64,000 nucleotides of DNA from Paenibacillus sp. RC67 (GCF_030020805.1 NZ_CP125098.1:1840001-1904000), one strand, 5' to 3'; shown: positions 36,550 through 46,487, counted from the first letter of the stretch. Numbers and translations: made by a program. Notes: a model not told the origin generated them from the sequence alone.

Positions 36550-39095
36550 TTGAAACGAGGGAAGTCAACATCGAAATGGTTGGCGACGCTAACAAGCGTT
36601 GCCGTAGCGGGAGGTCTGCTGTTTCCGGCGGCACAACCTGCTCAAGCAGATCGAGGTGTGGTGGATCTATGGAAATCGATCAAGCCTTTAACGACGATTG
36701 CAAGCGCCATGAATACGGGGGCTCACCCCGATGACGAGCACAGTGCGACACTTGCTTATTTGTCACTGGGTCAAGGCGTGAATACGTTCAGTATTATCGC
36801 TAACCGAGGCGAAGGCGGACAGAACGAGATCGGCAGCGAGCTTGGTAACGCACTTGGCATTATTCGTACCCGCGAGCTTCAGGAAGCCTCCAAGGTAACG
36901 AATATTACCTTAAGCATGCTGAGTGAGGACATTAACGACCCGATCTATGACTTCGGATTCTCCAAGAGCCCGGATGAGACTTTGCAAAAATGGGGCGAAT
37001 CCATAGCCTATGAACGCCTGATCCGCAAAATTCGCGAGGACCGTCCGGATATCGTCTATCCATCCTTCCTGAATGAGGATTCGACCCATGGACATCATCG
37101 AGCGATCAATGTCATTACGGTCAAAGCATTCAAGGATGCTGCAGATCCTAACGTGTTCCCTGAGCATTTGCAAAAAGGTCTTCAGCCATGGCAGGTGAAG
37201 AAGCTTTACGTACCGGGAACTGCTAAGGATTACAATGTAGTCGTGCCTGTCAGCGAGTACAATGAGATTTACGGGGCATCCTATTTGCAGCTTGGGGAAG
37301 AGTCGCGGTTTATGCACAAAAGCCAAGGCATGGGACGCGTGTATGATGAAGGCGCTGCAACCCCAGACCTGTTCGGCAATTATTACAAGCTTCTATCGAC
37401 TACAGTGAAAATGCCAGATAAAGAATCCGGATTTTTCGACGGTATCGCTTATACGTATGAAGACTTGGCCAAAGAAGTGGACGCCAAGGCCAAAGATCAG
37501 AAAATAGCGAAGGATCTGCGTGTTCTGCAAAAGGATTCCGAACAGGTGATTGCGGCCTATCCGAAATTTGCTGCCGTAACGAAAGAGGTTCATGGAATGA
37601 AGGCGGATCTGCAGACAGCGATTGCGGATCTGAATGCTTCAAGTCTCGATAAAGCAACCAAAACAGATCTGATGTATCGCTTGAAGGTGAAGGATGAGCA
37701 GCTGAATAAAGCCAGTATGGAAGCAACTTCCGTTGTAGCTAAGGTGAAGCCGGCTACAGGCGAGCTGGTGGCAGGGCAAACGACGAAGGTCACAGTCACG
37801 GCCTTTAATGGCGGTAACGTGGAATTGAAAAAATTAATCTGGCTCTGAACGTTCCTGATGGCTGGACAGCCAAAGCAGCAGGCAGCACAAGCTTCGATCG
37901 TCTAGGGAACAATCAGACGGTATCGGCGACATACGATGTAACGCTTCCTGCAAATGCAGCTAAATTTAAACCTTATGCGCCATCCGTACTTAGTGCCAAT
38001 GTCGAGTATCAGGCATACGATACGGTCACAAAGCTGAAGGTTACGCCTCAAAACACCGTTGCCGTGTTACCGCCATACTCCATGTCTCTTAACCCAAGTG
38101 CAACCGTGTTGAACACGTTAAAAACCGATGAAGCCATCCCTGTAAAAGTCACGGTTCGCAATTATACCCCTGGAGCGTCTAAAGCTTCGATTTCGTTGAA
38201 TGTGCCGAAAGGCTGGACGGTAGAGCCAGCAGTAGAGGAGCTGACCTTCGCATCCAAGGGAGAAACGAAGTCCGTAGCGTTCTCGGTCAAAGGGTCTTCG
38301 ACCGTTACGCCTGGCAGCTACACGGTATCGGCTGTTGCACAGAATGGCAGTGTGGTAAGCAAAGAGGGAGCTCAGGTCATTGAGTACCCGCATATTGGCA
38401 GAACGTATATGGTTCAACCAGCAGAGCTGCAAATTCAGGCCTTTGATCTGGCTGTGCCGGAAAATCTGAAGGTCGGTTATGTATCCAGTGGTTTTGATAA
38501 TATCGATCAATATTTGAGTCAGGTCGGTGTTCATGTCGAAAAGCTGGAAGCGAAAGATATTCAATACGGCGATTTATCGAAATATGACACCATTGTACTT
38601 GGTATTCGCGCCTATGCTTTCCGTCCAGAACTGATCCCGAGCAATCAGCGCCTGCTCAGCTATGTTCAGAATGGAGGCAATCTTGTAGTGCAGTATCACA
38701 AGCCGGAAGATAAGTGGACACCAGATCTAGCTCCTTACCCGATTACTATTGGTTCTCCGTTAATTCAATGGCGGGTAACCGATGAGGATTCCAAAGTTAC
38801 GACGCTTGCACCGGATCACCCGATGTTCAATTATCCGAACAAAATTACCGATGCAGACTGGGATCACTGGATACAAGACCGTTCGGCTTACAATCCGTCC
38901 CAATGGGGTAAGGAGTACACCGAATTGATCTCTAATGGTGATCCAGGGGAAAAACCATTCACAGGCACGTTCCTAACAGCGCCATACGGAAAAGGCGTTT
39001 ATACTTATAGCTCAATTGTCTGGTATCGCGAAATTCCAAGTCTGGTTCCTGGTTCCATCCGGATGTTCGTTAATATGATCAGTCAAAAGCAGTAA
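36550..39095 (+). pseudogene. Secreted PIG-L deacetylase with NEW3 domains, frameshifted
   Basis: About 849 aa if joined. TTG 36550 has AAAAGGAGG seven bases upstream. Signal peptide ends near AQPAQA. Residues about 50-300 are a PIG-L/LmbE N-deacetylase with the zinc motif H59-P-D-D-E63 and STHGHHRA. Two NEW3-type beta domains (VAGQTTKVTVTAFNGGNVEL; EAIPVKVTVRNYTPGASKAS) and a C-terminal glutamine-amidotransferase-like domain follow (TIVLGIRAYAFRPELIPSNQ). The first frame stops at 37846; the protein continues as INLALNVPDGW one frame away. An A6 run at 37828-37833 is the break; seven A restores it. It may de-N-acetylate an extracellular glycan for import. Confidence 0.87.
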
Positions 39096-39164
39096 GCTGG
39101 TATCACAGCCGGGGAACGCTTTCGCAGCGTTCTCCGGGATTTGAATAACCGATACGGGAGTTGA

Positions 39165-39950
39165 ATGTGCCTTATGCACGCAATCCATGTTCATGGTCGG
39201 GATATCGAGCAGGTAAAGAAAAAGGTGCAATTTGCCGTGCTGCCTCTAGGATCGATAGAATATCACGGACCTCATTCGCCTTTGAGTACGGATATCATCT
39301 TGGCAAACGGCTTTGCCGAAAGGATCGAGGAGACGCTAGAGCCCTTGCTGTATCCCGTTATTCCTTACACGGCCTGCCCAGGGAAAACCCGTCACTATCC
39401 TGGGACGATCTCCATAAGACCGTCTGTGTTTATCGATTATATGATGGATGTCGTTGAAGGCATATGTGAATTAGGGATAAGGAATATTGTGCTGCTGAAT
39501 GCTCATGATGCCAATATGGGACCGTCTCGAACCGTTGCGGAGGCCGTTACTGGTAAATATGCTGACGCTCGTTTTCTGCTTATTAACTGGTGGCAGATGG
39601 TATCGTTGGAAAGCGCGGAACGCAAGGGGATTTTTCATGGGACCGCTGGGAGAGGTCATGGAGGTCCATATGAAATGTCCGCCGTAAAAGCGTTTCGACC
39701 TGATTTGGTTCATGTGAAGGAATCGGACTTGTCTCTATATGCAAGCCAGCCCCTATCATCTCTACCTTATGTACTGGTGGAAGGATCACCTGATGGATGG
39801 GACGGATATACGGGAGATATTCAACAAACCTCGTTGGAAGCGGGGCAGTGGATTGTAGAGGAAGCGGCTAACAACATGAATGAGCTGCTGAAGAACTGGT
39901 TGGGCACGATAAAAGGGAATGGAGAGGGTGAGCAGCGTGGGATTTCGTGA
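39165..39950 (+). CDS. Creatininase-family amidohydrolase
   Basis: A 261-aa metal-dependent amidohydrolase, the second of this family in the window and clearly divergent from the one at 16692. Ligand region: LGSIEYHGPHSPLSTD (E32, H34, D43), NAHDAN in place of the usual GHGGN, then TAGRGHGGPYEMSAVKA with late His and Glu. ATG 39165 has GGGAG close upstream. The end overlaps the start region of the lyase gene. Its neighbours suggest it opens or trims an amide in a sugar-derived compound; substrate unknown. Confidence 0.87.
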   Translation: MCLMHAIHVHGRDIEQVKKKVQFAVLPLGSIEYHGPHSPLSTDIILANGFAERIEETLEPLLYPVIPYTACPGKTRHYPGTISIRPSVFIDYMMDVVEGICELGIRNIVLLNAHDANMGPSRTVAEAVTGKYADARFLLINWWQMVSLESAERKGIFHGTAGRGHGGPYEMSAVKAFRPDLVHVKESDLSLYASQPLSSLPYVLVEGSPDGWDGYTGDIQQTSLEAGQWIVEEAANNMNELLKNWLGTIKGNGEGEQRGIS

Positions 39951-41445
39951 AGAGTTGTTGAGAGTAGAAGGAGCTTCATTTCCCGGCAAGACCTATGCGG
40001 AGGTTGTTTTGGAGCCTGCATTTAACGAAGCGAAGAATCAGCTGCTGGATCCTATGATGGCTATAAATAAAGCTCATTTGATCATGTTGAAGGAAAGAGG
40101 GCTTGTAAAGGAAGAACAAGCGCAACAGATTGCGAAGGCAATCAGCGCTTTGGATTTGGAGGCGCTCAGAAGCTCGAGCTACACCGGACAGTTTGAGGAT
40201 TTATTCTTTCAGGTGGAGCATCAGCTGCTTGAACATGCAGGCGATATTGCTGGCAATCTGCATTTGGCCCGAAGCCGCAATGATATGGGCATCGCGATTT
40301 ACCGTATGGTGCTGAGAGAGAAGCTATCGGTGACGCTAAGCTCGGCACTTCATTTGATGGAGCATCTACTCGCCTTTGCGGAAGAGCATGCAGAAACGGT
40401 CATGATAGGCTATACCCATACGCAGCAAGCCCAGCCCACTACGATGGCGCATTATATGATGGCTGTAGTCGATTCCTTAGGCAGGGACATTCGCAGGCTA
40501 ACGGCCGCATATACGAACTGCAATCGCAGCAGCATGGGATCGGCTGCGCTTACTACCTCTGGCTTTGCTATCAGCCGGGAACGGATGAAGGAATTACTGG
40601 CCTTCGACGAACTGATCGATAATTCCTACGACGCTATCGGCGGAGCGGATTATTTGGGGGAAGTGGCATCAGCGGTACAGATGGCGGCTATTAATTTAGG
40701 ACGAGTCGTCCAGGATTTGTTGCTATGGTGCACCCAGGAATTTGCCGTATTAAAGGTCGGGGCTCCTTATGTTCAAATAAGCTCCATCATGCCGCAAAAA
40801 CGGAACCCGGTATCACTCGAGCATATGCGCGCACTGTTGTCCAGCTGTGCCGGTAATGCGGGTACCGTGCTCACCATGATCCATAACACTCCGTTCGGAG
40901 ATATCGTCGATACGGAGGATGATATGCAGCCTTATGCATGGAAGAGCTTGGACATGATGGACCGTATATATCGTCTGCTGGCAGCCGTCATCGGAACGAT
41001 GGATGTGAATAAGGAAGTGCTTCGGAAGCGAACTGAAGGAAGTTTTGCAACGGTTACGGAGCTTGCCGATACGCTAGTTAGAACGGACGGCTTAACCTTC
41101 CGCAAAGCGCATCACATCGTAAGCGATGTTGTGCATAAAGCGCTGGCAGCCGGCTTGGCAGCTAATCAAATTACTTTATCGCTGGTTAATGAAGTAGCGA
41201 TGGATGTCATCGGGCGTAAGGTCTCGATGGATGAGAAGACACTGCTTCAAGCGTTGGATCCCGTTCATTTCATTGCGATCCGAGATTTGCCGGGCGGACC
41301 AAGCCCTAAGGAAGTGAAACGGATGATCGAGCTTCGCAAGCAGCAGCGTGCTTCCGATCTCCAGTGGGTGCAGCAGGTCAATGACTCAAGGCAGCGTGCT
41401 CAACAATATTTGGATGAAACTATACAAAGATGGAGCGAGACCTGA
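39937..41445 (+). CDS. Argininosuccinate lyase-family protein
   Basis: About 502 aa, fumarase/aspartase superfamily. GTG 39937 has GAGGGTG seven bases upstream; ATG 39919 and GTG 39928 are alternatives. Motifs in order: NLHLARSRNDMGIAIYRM (ASL region 1), GYTHTQQAQPTTMAHYM (region 2 with catalytic His) and ISSIMPQKRNPVSLEHMRAL (signature loop with catalytic Ser). No argG or other arginine gene is near. The location among PIG-L, creatininase and kinase genes suggests it cleaves fumarate or a similar acid from an N-substituted intermediate and is not the arginine-pathway enzyme. It overlaps the creatininase by 14 bp. Confidence 0.85.
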   Translation: MGFREELLRVEGASFPGKTYAEVVLEPAFNEAKNQLLDPMMAINKAHLIMLKERGLVKEEQAQQIAKAISALDLEALRSSSYTGQFEDLFFQVEHQLLEHAGDIAGNLHLARSRNDMGIAIYRMVLREKLSVTLSSALHLMEHLLAFAEEHAETVMIGYTHTQQAQPTTMAHYMMAVVDSLGRDIRRLTAAYTNCNRSSMGSAALTTSGFAISRERMKELLAFDELIDNSYDAIGGADYLGEVASAVQMAAINLGRVVQDLLLWCTQEFAVLKVGAPYVQISSIMPQKRNPVSLEHMRALLSSCAGNAGTVLTMIHNTPFGDIVDTEDDMQPYAWKSLDMMDRIYRLLAAVIGTMDVNKEVLRKRTEGSFATVTELADTLVRTDGLTFRKAHHIVSDVVHKALAAGLAANQITLSLVNEVAMDVIGRKVSMDEKTLLQALDPVHFIAIRDLPGGPSPKEVKRMIELRKQQRASDLQWVQQVNDSRQRAQQYLDETIQRWSET

Positions 41446-42443
41446 TGGCGCGCCTACACATTCCTCTGCTGGCCGTCGACGGAGGTGGAACCAAGTGTCT
41501 TGCTGTGCTAATGGATACCAAGGGGACGTTGCTTGGACAAGGAAGAGCAGGCTCTTGCAACTATCAAGGTGTGGGTAAGGCTGCAGCGATTAAAGAGCTA
41601 AGATTAGGTATTCAAGGAGCGATCTCGGATTTCATGGAGCGAAACGGTCCCCATGAGGAGCCGGCAGAAATCGATATTGAGAGTGCAGTTATGGGCATTG
41701 CCGGATTGGACACGGCATATGATAGAAGCATCATCGTAGAGCTGGTACACCAGGCGCTCGAACCGCTGCCTATTCATATCCGGAAGCTGATTGTGGAGAA
41801 TGACGGATTTGCTGCGCTGGCAGGGGCGACGGATGGAAGTCCGGGCGTTCTCGCTATTGCCGGAACCGGGTCCATTGTGTTCGGGATCAATGAGGAAGGC
41901 TTGACGGCAAGGGCCGGTGGGTGGGGGCATCGTGTTGGGGATGAAGGCAGCGGATATTGGATTGGCAAGCAGGCTATCATGGCAGCGTTAAGAGCATATG
42001 ATGGCAGGGGCGAAACTACCCAATTAGGCGGTTGGATCGTACCGTACCTAGGCTTGCTCGATGAGGAGGAGCTCTTTAACTGGACCTATGGACCGGATTA
42101 TTCGGTGGAAAAAGTGGGCGAGCTTTCCCGGTTGGTCAGCCAGGCTGCAGCAGCTGGAGATGAGCAGGCTAAGCATATTTTGGCTCTGGCAGCAGAAGAG
42201 CTTTTTCAAGGCATTCGGGCCGTTGTAGATCGCCTTGGCATGAAGCACAAACCGTTTCTGCTTATTTTGCAGGGCGGCGTGCTGCAAAATGACAGCCTTG
42301 TCCGTCAAATGCTGACTCGCAAATTTGAAAACCTGGCACCCTATGCTAGACTTGACGATGCGAGGGGGGAACCGATTGATGGGGTTACGGCAATGGGCTT
42401 GTCTCTATTGAATTCCGCTTCACGCAGGGAGGCGGAAGGCTAG
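41445..42443 (+). CDS. BadF/BadG/BcrA-type ATPase, N-acetylglucosamine kinase-like
   Basis: About 332 aa, ASKHA-fold kinase. ATG 41445 overlaps the lyase stop (TGATG); GGAG lies nine bases upstream. The phosphate-1 motif is LLAVDGGGTKCLAVLMD. VMGIAGLDTAYDR and LAIAGTGSIVFGIN (phosphate-2) follow, and AGGWGHRVGDEGSGYWIG is the substrate-side motif typical of GlcNAc kinases in this family. It probably phosphorylates an amino sugar or its derivative after import. Confidence 0.88.
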   Translation: MARLHIPLLAVDGGGTKCLAVLMDTKGTLLGQGRAGSCNYQGVGKAAAIKELRLGIQGAISDFMERNGPHEEPAEIDIESAVMGIAGLDTAYDRSIIVELVHQALEPLPIHIRKLIVENDGFAALAGATDGSPGVLAIAGTGSIVFGINEEGLTARAGGWGHRVGDEGSGYWIGKQAIMAALRAYDGRGETTQLGGWIVPYLGLLDEEELFNWTYGPDYSVEKVGELSRLVSQAAAAGDEQAKHILALAAEELFQGIRAVVDRLGMKHKPFLLILQGGVLQNDSLVRQMLTRKFENLAPYARLDDARGEPIDGVTAMGLSLLNSASRREAEG

Positions 42444-42473
42444 CTATTATTGATGGCGGGGAGTTGGATAAGA

Positions 42474-43232
42474 ATGAAGCAACAATGGTTATTCGTCTAC
42501 GCCCATCCTGACGATGAATCCTTCGCAGCCGGAGGAACCATTGCCAAGGCACATCATCATGGTTATGAGGTATCCTTGATTTGTGCTACTTCGGGATGCA
42601 AGGGAAAATCCGGCACGTTCCAATTCAGCTGCCGTGAAGAGTTAGCGAAGCACCGCGAAGAGGAGTTGAGGAAAGCATGCTCCTTTCTAGGTGTACACAA
42701 CCTGATACTATACCGTCATAAGGACGGCTTCTTGATGGATCTGGACAGCGATCAGCTTGCGCGCCAAATTTGCGAGACCCTACTGGAGCTAAAGCCGCAG
42801 GTCATCATTTCATTTCCGCCGGACGGAGTTACGGGACATCCGGATCATATCGCCATTTCGAGGGCTACAGAGAAAGCCGTCATCCTGGCGGAAGCTCAGT
42901 ATCCCCCGGGGGCTTGCCCCCAGTTCTACTATAATTCGATTCCTAATTATTACGATCACTGTCCGGATTCCGGACCAAAGAACCGCTGCTGCATTACAAG
43001 CAAGATCGATATCAGCCCTTATCGAACGATGAAAGGCCAGGCGCTTCAGGCTTATCAAAGTCAGGTGTATTCCGTGAACCGGGCTTATCCCGGTGTCATG
43101 CAGGGAGATTACTCCGTCATTGGAAACTTCGAATATTACACATTGGCGCGTGCCAATGGTCAGACCATAGAGCCGTCAACGGCAAAGGATTTGGAGCATT
43201 TACCGACCATGGAGCTTGGATACAAATTATGA
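42474..43232 (+). CDS. Cytosolic PIG-L family deacetylase
   Basis: About 252 aa. ATG 42474 (MKQQWLFVYAHPDDESFAAG) has GGGGAG upstream; the frame extends to a TTG at 42450. Zinc motif AHPDDE at residues 10-15 and the second zinc region DGVTGHPDHIAISRAT near 125 are complete. The family includes BshB (bacillithiol), MshB and GlcNAc-PI deacetylases, so the substrate is probably an N-acetylated sugar derivative. It is the last gene of the set and acts inside the cell, in contrast to the secreted PIG-L protein upstream. Confidence 0.9.
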   Translation: MKQQWLFVYAHPDDESFAAGGTIAKAHHHGYEVSLICATSGCKGKSGTFQFSCREELAKHREEELRKACSFLGVHNLILYRHKDGFLMDLDSDQLARQICETLLELKPQVIISFPPDGVTGHPDHIAISRATEKAVILAEAQYPPGACPQFYYNSIPNYYDHCPDSGPKNRCCITSKIDISPYRTMKGQALQAYQSQVYSVNRAYPGVMQGDYSVIGNFEYYTLARANGQTIEPSTAKDLEHLPTMELGYKL

Positions 43233-43272
43233 TTGCGATAGGCATGGAATAATGCATCGCTGCAAGTAATTA

Positions 43273-43319
43273 AAAAGGGAAGTCGTCCTCCAAAACCGTA
43301 GGAGAATGACTTCCCTTTT
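43273..43319. terminator. Bidirectional terminator
   Basis: AAAAGGGAAGTC (43273-43284) pairs perfectly with GACTTCCCTTTT (43308-43319), giving a T-run on both strands. It lies between the convergent PIG-L gene and the lamin-tail protein gene. Confidence 0.9.
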
Positions 43320-43324
43320 ACGTT

Positions 43325-46300
43325 CTAGTTCCCTTTCAGTTTCACTTCAATGGTCGTCGGAGCAGATTCTTCATTGAACTGGTTGACTGTTGTTACACTG
43401 AAATGATGTTTTTTCCCGTTAGGCAACCCTGTGATTTTATATTTCGTTTGCTTGATCGGCTGGCGGGTCAACTTCTTGCCGTCCTGATATACGCTATAGC
43501 CAATGACATCGCTTTGCTTACTTGCATTCCAATGCAATATCGCTTCACGATGCCCCTTCTCGGCTTCCAAGCCAGAAGGCGGTGCAGGAAGAGGATGGCG
43601 GTTTACGGTGAGGGTATACGTACTGACGGTTGTGCCGTCAGCTGCCGTAACGCGAATCGAGAATACATTGGCACCTTCCGTCAGGTTGACAGAACCGCTC
43701 TGATATACGGCCCCGCTAACGGTATAAGTGACGTCAGTAACGGTTCCGTTGCGTTGAACTGTTATCCCGCTGAGCTTGGATTTGGAGCTCACGAGAGCAG
43801 TCTGTAAACGAATACTGTCGGTGGAGTGAGCCACTTCTTTCGTATAGCTCTGCTTTTGCGGGTCGAACCCGGTAACAGGCTCATTGTTCACAGATAGGCG
43901 GCTCAATAAAGCGACATTCTCAGGAACGACCTTGATAATGTACGATGCCGTTTTTCCGTTATAATTCGCGCTAATGACAGTATCTCCGGCTCGGAGTGCT
44001 GCTATTTCGCCCGCATTAGTGATCGTGGCTACAGAAGGGTCGCTGCTGGAAAGCAAGGATGCGGAAGTAACGTCGAACGTACCCTTTTCACCCAGAAAAT
44101 GCTGTACCTTCAGTGTGCCGGTTTGCTGTTCAATCAAAGGTACTGAAGGACCTTCAATGGCAATATGATCATACTGCTCCCAAGCTTTCAACTCGACGAT
44201 TTGCACACGATCTAGCGGATAATTGATGTCTGGGCGGTAAATGTTAGCGCCGGATTCATACAAGATGTACAGCTTATTGTCATTGATAAAGTTCCCTTCT
44301 GCGGAAGGCGGCATATCCAAGGAATCTTCCATATTCAGTCCATCCAGAAACCATACGGGAACGGTAGTATTTTCAATCGTCACTGTAGTATGGGGAGCTT
44401 CTTTTACCGATGCCTTATATTTTAAAATATTACTCTTCGGATTTCCGTTCGTCTGGCTGAGCATGACTTCATCATCTGTGACAGTCACGCCTTGAATACG
44501 ATCCGTTACGGAATAAATATAATCTGGAATGACAAGTCCATCACTTGTGAGCTTGCTATCGGCAGGAAGGAGGTCCGTTGCTTCATCCAGCTTATAGCCT
44601 ACTATCCATGCGTTGTAAACCTTGTTGTCGCGCGTCGTCATTTTTTGAATCGGAGTCGTCAAATAATTCGGGGAGCTGTAGTAATCGCCCACCCATAGGA
44701 CTCCGTCTGAGTAGGATGCGAAGGAGGCTCGTGTATTCGACTTAAAGCTGTCGATAAAGGACAGGTTCGCATTGTCCGGGCTATCAATCACGTCCTGTAG
44801 GGATAAGCGAAGCAGCTCTTTTCCATATGCGATCCATACATTTTGGTCGCTCACCGCAACGCCTCCGGCATGTCCAGTAAAAGGCTGGCCGTTTTTATAA
44901 AGGTGTATCGTTTTGACAAGAGATCCGCTTTGAAGATCGACGATCGTTAACGTGCTTGCTCTGCGGTCGTCTCGGTAGCTGGAGATGATGGCCCAATTCT
45001 TTTCTTTAATATAATGCATCCCTTGAGGGACAAGACCCTGTAACAGTCCAGGAACAATAGGTCCTGGCTCGCTGACGTTAAGAAACCGTTGGTAAGCTGA
45101 CGTATCACCGACAATCGGCGCTCCAGTTTCTTCCTGAGTCAAAGGTTGATGCGGCAGCGTGATAGTGACTGGCTGCGATTTAGCTGATTCATTGGCAGAT
45201 GAATCTACAGCCGATACTTGGAGCTTGTATTCGAAGCCGCCCGACAAGGAACCCAGATCGGCCGAATACGTCGATGAGGAAACGGTGGTTACGTAGGCTC
45301 CGTTTTTATACACTTTATAAGAAGCTACATCGGACTCGGTATTCGGAGACCAGCTCAAATGAACGGAGGCAATACCGTTAATAGCTGCAGCCGTTCCCGT
45401 CGGTGCGTCAGGAGGAATGGAGTCGATGATTTCAGGGCGTGGTGTGCTTTTGACCACTTCAGAAGGAATGGACATTTGTGTACCTGTAACTGCAACGACT
45501 GCAAATTTATTCTCCGTAAAGTTGGTAAGTCCGGTTACCTTATAGGATGTTTCTTGGATGACCGTGCCATCAAGCACGCCATTTACGATAACTTGATAAC
45601 CAACTACATTCGGATTTTCACTGGCAGTCCAGAACAGCTGTGAAGAACGGTCGCCGGGTATGGCAAATAGCCCTTTCGGAGGTATCGGAGCAGACTCATC
45701 AGGCGCTTGTCCGGCAACGATACGTCCCGGTGTAGGAGTCTGCTGGTTGGCGGTTTTGCGCATGACGATCGTACCGTCCGTCGGATAGCTGTAAATGACG
45801 CTTTTGTTGAGAACTACGTCGTCGTCGGCCCCTGTGCCGTCGCTGTACGATACGCTGCTCAGCTTAAAGCCTTCGCTGTTAGCTAAAATGAGCGTGCGAG
45901 AGCCGCTGTTGGACAAGCCTTGTCCAGAGATAGGATAAAATTGGTCTGGTCGAATGTTTGAACCGTAGTTCGCGTTGAAAGTTTCAACGCTTCCGGACAG
46001 CCCTGGTGATTGAACCCAAAGTACCATCGCATCATGAGGCTGGATGGTCATATCCTTGTCCAAATTCCACGTTGATGTTGTGTTGTAGATGATTTTGTAC
46101 CCTTTGAGTGGAATTGGAGCGCTGCTGTTATTGTAAAGCTCTATGTACTCATATCCGTCAACGGAGGTGCCGGAGGAATTGGTTACGTTGCTTGTGTCCT
46201 GAACCAGCTCGGTAATGGATAAAGGAGGGATGAAGAGTGAGTCCGCTGCAGCCCATGCCGCCGACTGTCCGAGTAAGCCGCTGAGTGGTGCTGCAAGAAG

Positions 46301-46348
46301 GGATAGTGCCAATCCAATGCTGCTTATCTTTCGTTTTTTTGCATTCAT
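43325..46348 (-). CDS. Secreted lamin-tail/FN3/Ig multidomain protein
   Basis: 1007 aa, exported. The signal peptide ends near QSAAWAA (about residue 34); AAGGAG precedes the ATG. Domain order: lamin-tail domain (about 40-190; YEYIELYNNSSAPIPLKGYK), FN3 (about 220-305), FN3 (about 313-400), a long beta-rich region (about 420-745; YIKEKNWAIISSYRDDRRAS, possibly a propeller), a Big2-like Ig domain (about 760-825; SSSDPSVATITNAGEIAALR), a cadherin-like domain (about 830-920) and a final FN3. No sorting motif or SLH domain is seen. It probably binds or processes a surface or extracellular substrate. An RNA hairpin leader precedes it. Confidence 0.85.
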   Translation of the reverse strand: MNAKKRKISSIGLALSLLAAPLSGLLGQSAAWAAADSLFIPPLSITELVQDTSNVTNSSGTSVDGYEYIELYNNSSAPIPLKGYKIIYNTTSTWNLDKDMTIQPHDAMVLWVQSPGLSGSVETFNANYGSNIRPDQFYPISGQGLSNSGSRTLILANSEGFKLSSVSYSDGTGADDDVVLNKSVIYSYPTDGTIVMRKTANQQTPTPGRIVAGQAPDESAPIPPKGLFAIPGDRSSQLFWTASENPNVVGYQVIVNGVLDGTVIQETSYKVTGLTNFTENKFAVVAVTGTQMSIPSEVVKSTPRPEIIDSIPPDAPTGTAAAINGIASVHLSWSPNTESDVASYKVYKNGAYVTTVSSSTYSADLGSLSGGFEYKLQVSAVDSSANESAKSQPVTITLPHQPLTQEETGAPIVGDTSAYQRFLNVSEPGPIVPGLLQGLVPQGMHYIKEKNWAIISSYRDDRRASTLTIVDLQSGSLVKTIHLYKNGQPFTGHAGGVAVSDQNVWIAYGKELLRLSLQDVIDSPDNANLSFIDSFKSNTRASFASYSDGVLWVGDYYSSPNYLTTPIQKMTTRDNKVYNAWIVGYKLDEATDLLPADSKLTSDGLVIPDYIYSVTDRIQGVTVTDDEVMLSQTNGNPKSNILKYKASVKEAPHTTVTIENTTVPVWFLDGLNMEDSLDMPPSAEGNFINDNKLYILYESGANIYRPDINYPLDRVQIVELKAWEQYDHIAIEGPSVPLIEQQTGTLKVQHFLGEKGTFDVTSASLLSSSDPSVATITNAGEIAALRAGDTVISANYNGKTASYIIKVVPENVALLSRLSVNNEPVTGFDPQKQSYTKEVAHSTDSIRLQTALVSSKSKLSGITVQRNGTVTDVTYTVSGAVYQSGSVNLTEGANVFSIRVTAADGTTVSTYTLTVNRHPLPAPPSGLEAEKGHREAILHWNASKQSDVIGYSVYQDGKKLTRQPIKQTKYKITGLPNGKKHHFSVTTVNQFNEESAPTTIEVKLKGN

Positions 46349-46399
46349 TAGAACTCTCCTTAGGATTTAATAGCTTTCATTGTTGCAGTTATTGCAGCA

Positions 46400-46487
46400 C
46401 AAAAAAGACGATAGCCACCCCCCATACAATTCATCTCCTTCGGCTAGGAAGGGAAAAGTTGTAGGATCAGGGTATTCTCATCGTCTC
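46400..46487 (-). ncRNA. Structured leader with terminator-like end (candidate cis-regulatory RNA)
   Basis: On the minus strand AGACGAT (46480-46486) pairs with ATCGTCT (46406-46412), directly followed by a T6 run. Inside, TACAA pairs with TTGTA and ACCC can pair with the GGGGGGT stretch, enclosing a CCTTCC/GGAGATG hairpin. The element starts about 35 bases after a TATACT -10 box (46524-46529) and ends about 50 bases before the coding start, so read-through would be needed for expression. I do not recognise a known riboswitch class. Confidence 0.5.

Noticed and set aside
39937..41445. argH as gene symbol
   Set aside because: Family motifs fit, but no arginine gene is near and the context is sugar-derivative catabolism.
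46400..46487. TPP or c-di-AMP riboswitch assignment for the leader
   Set aside because: Only short word matches; the conserved core order of either class is not present.
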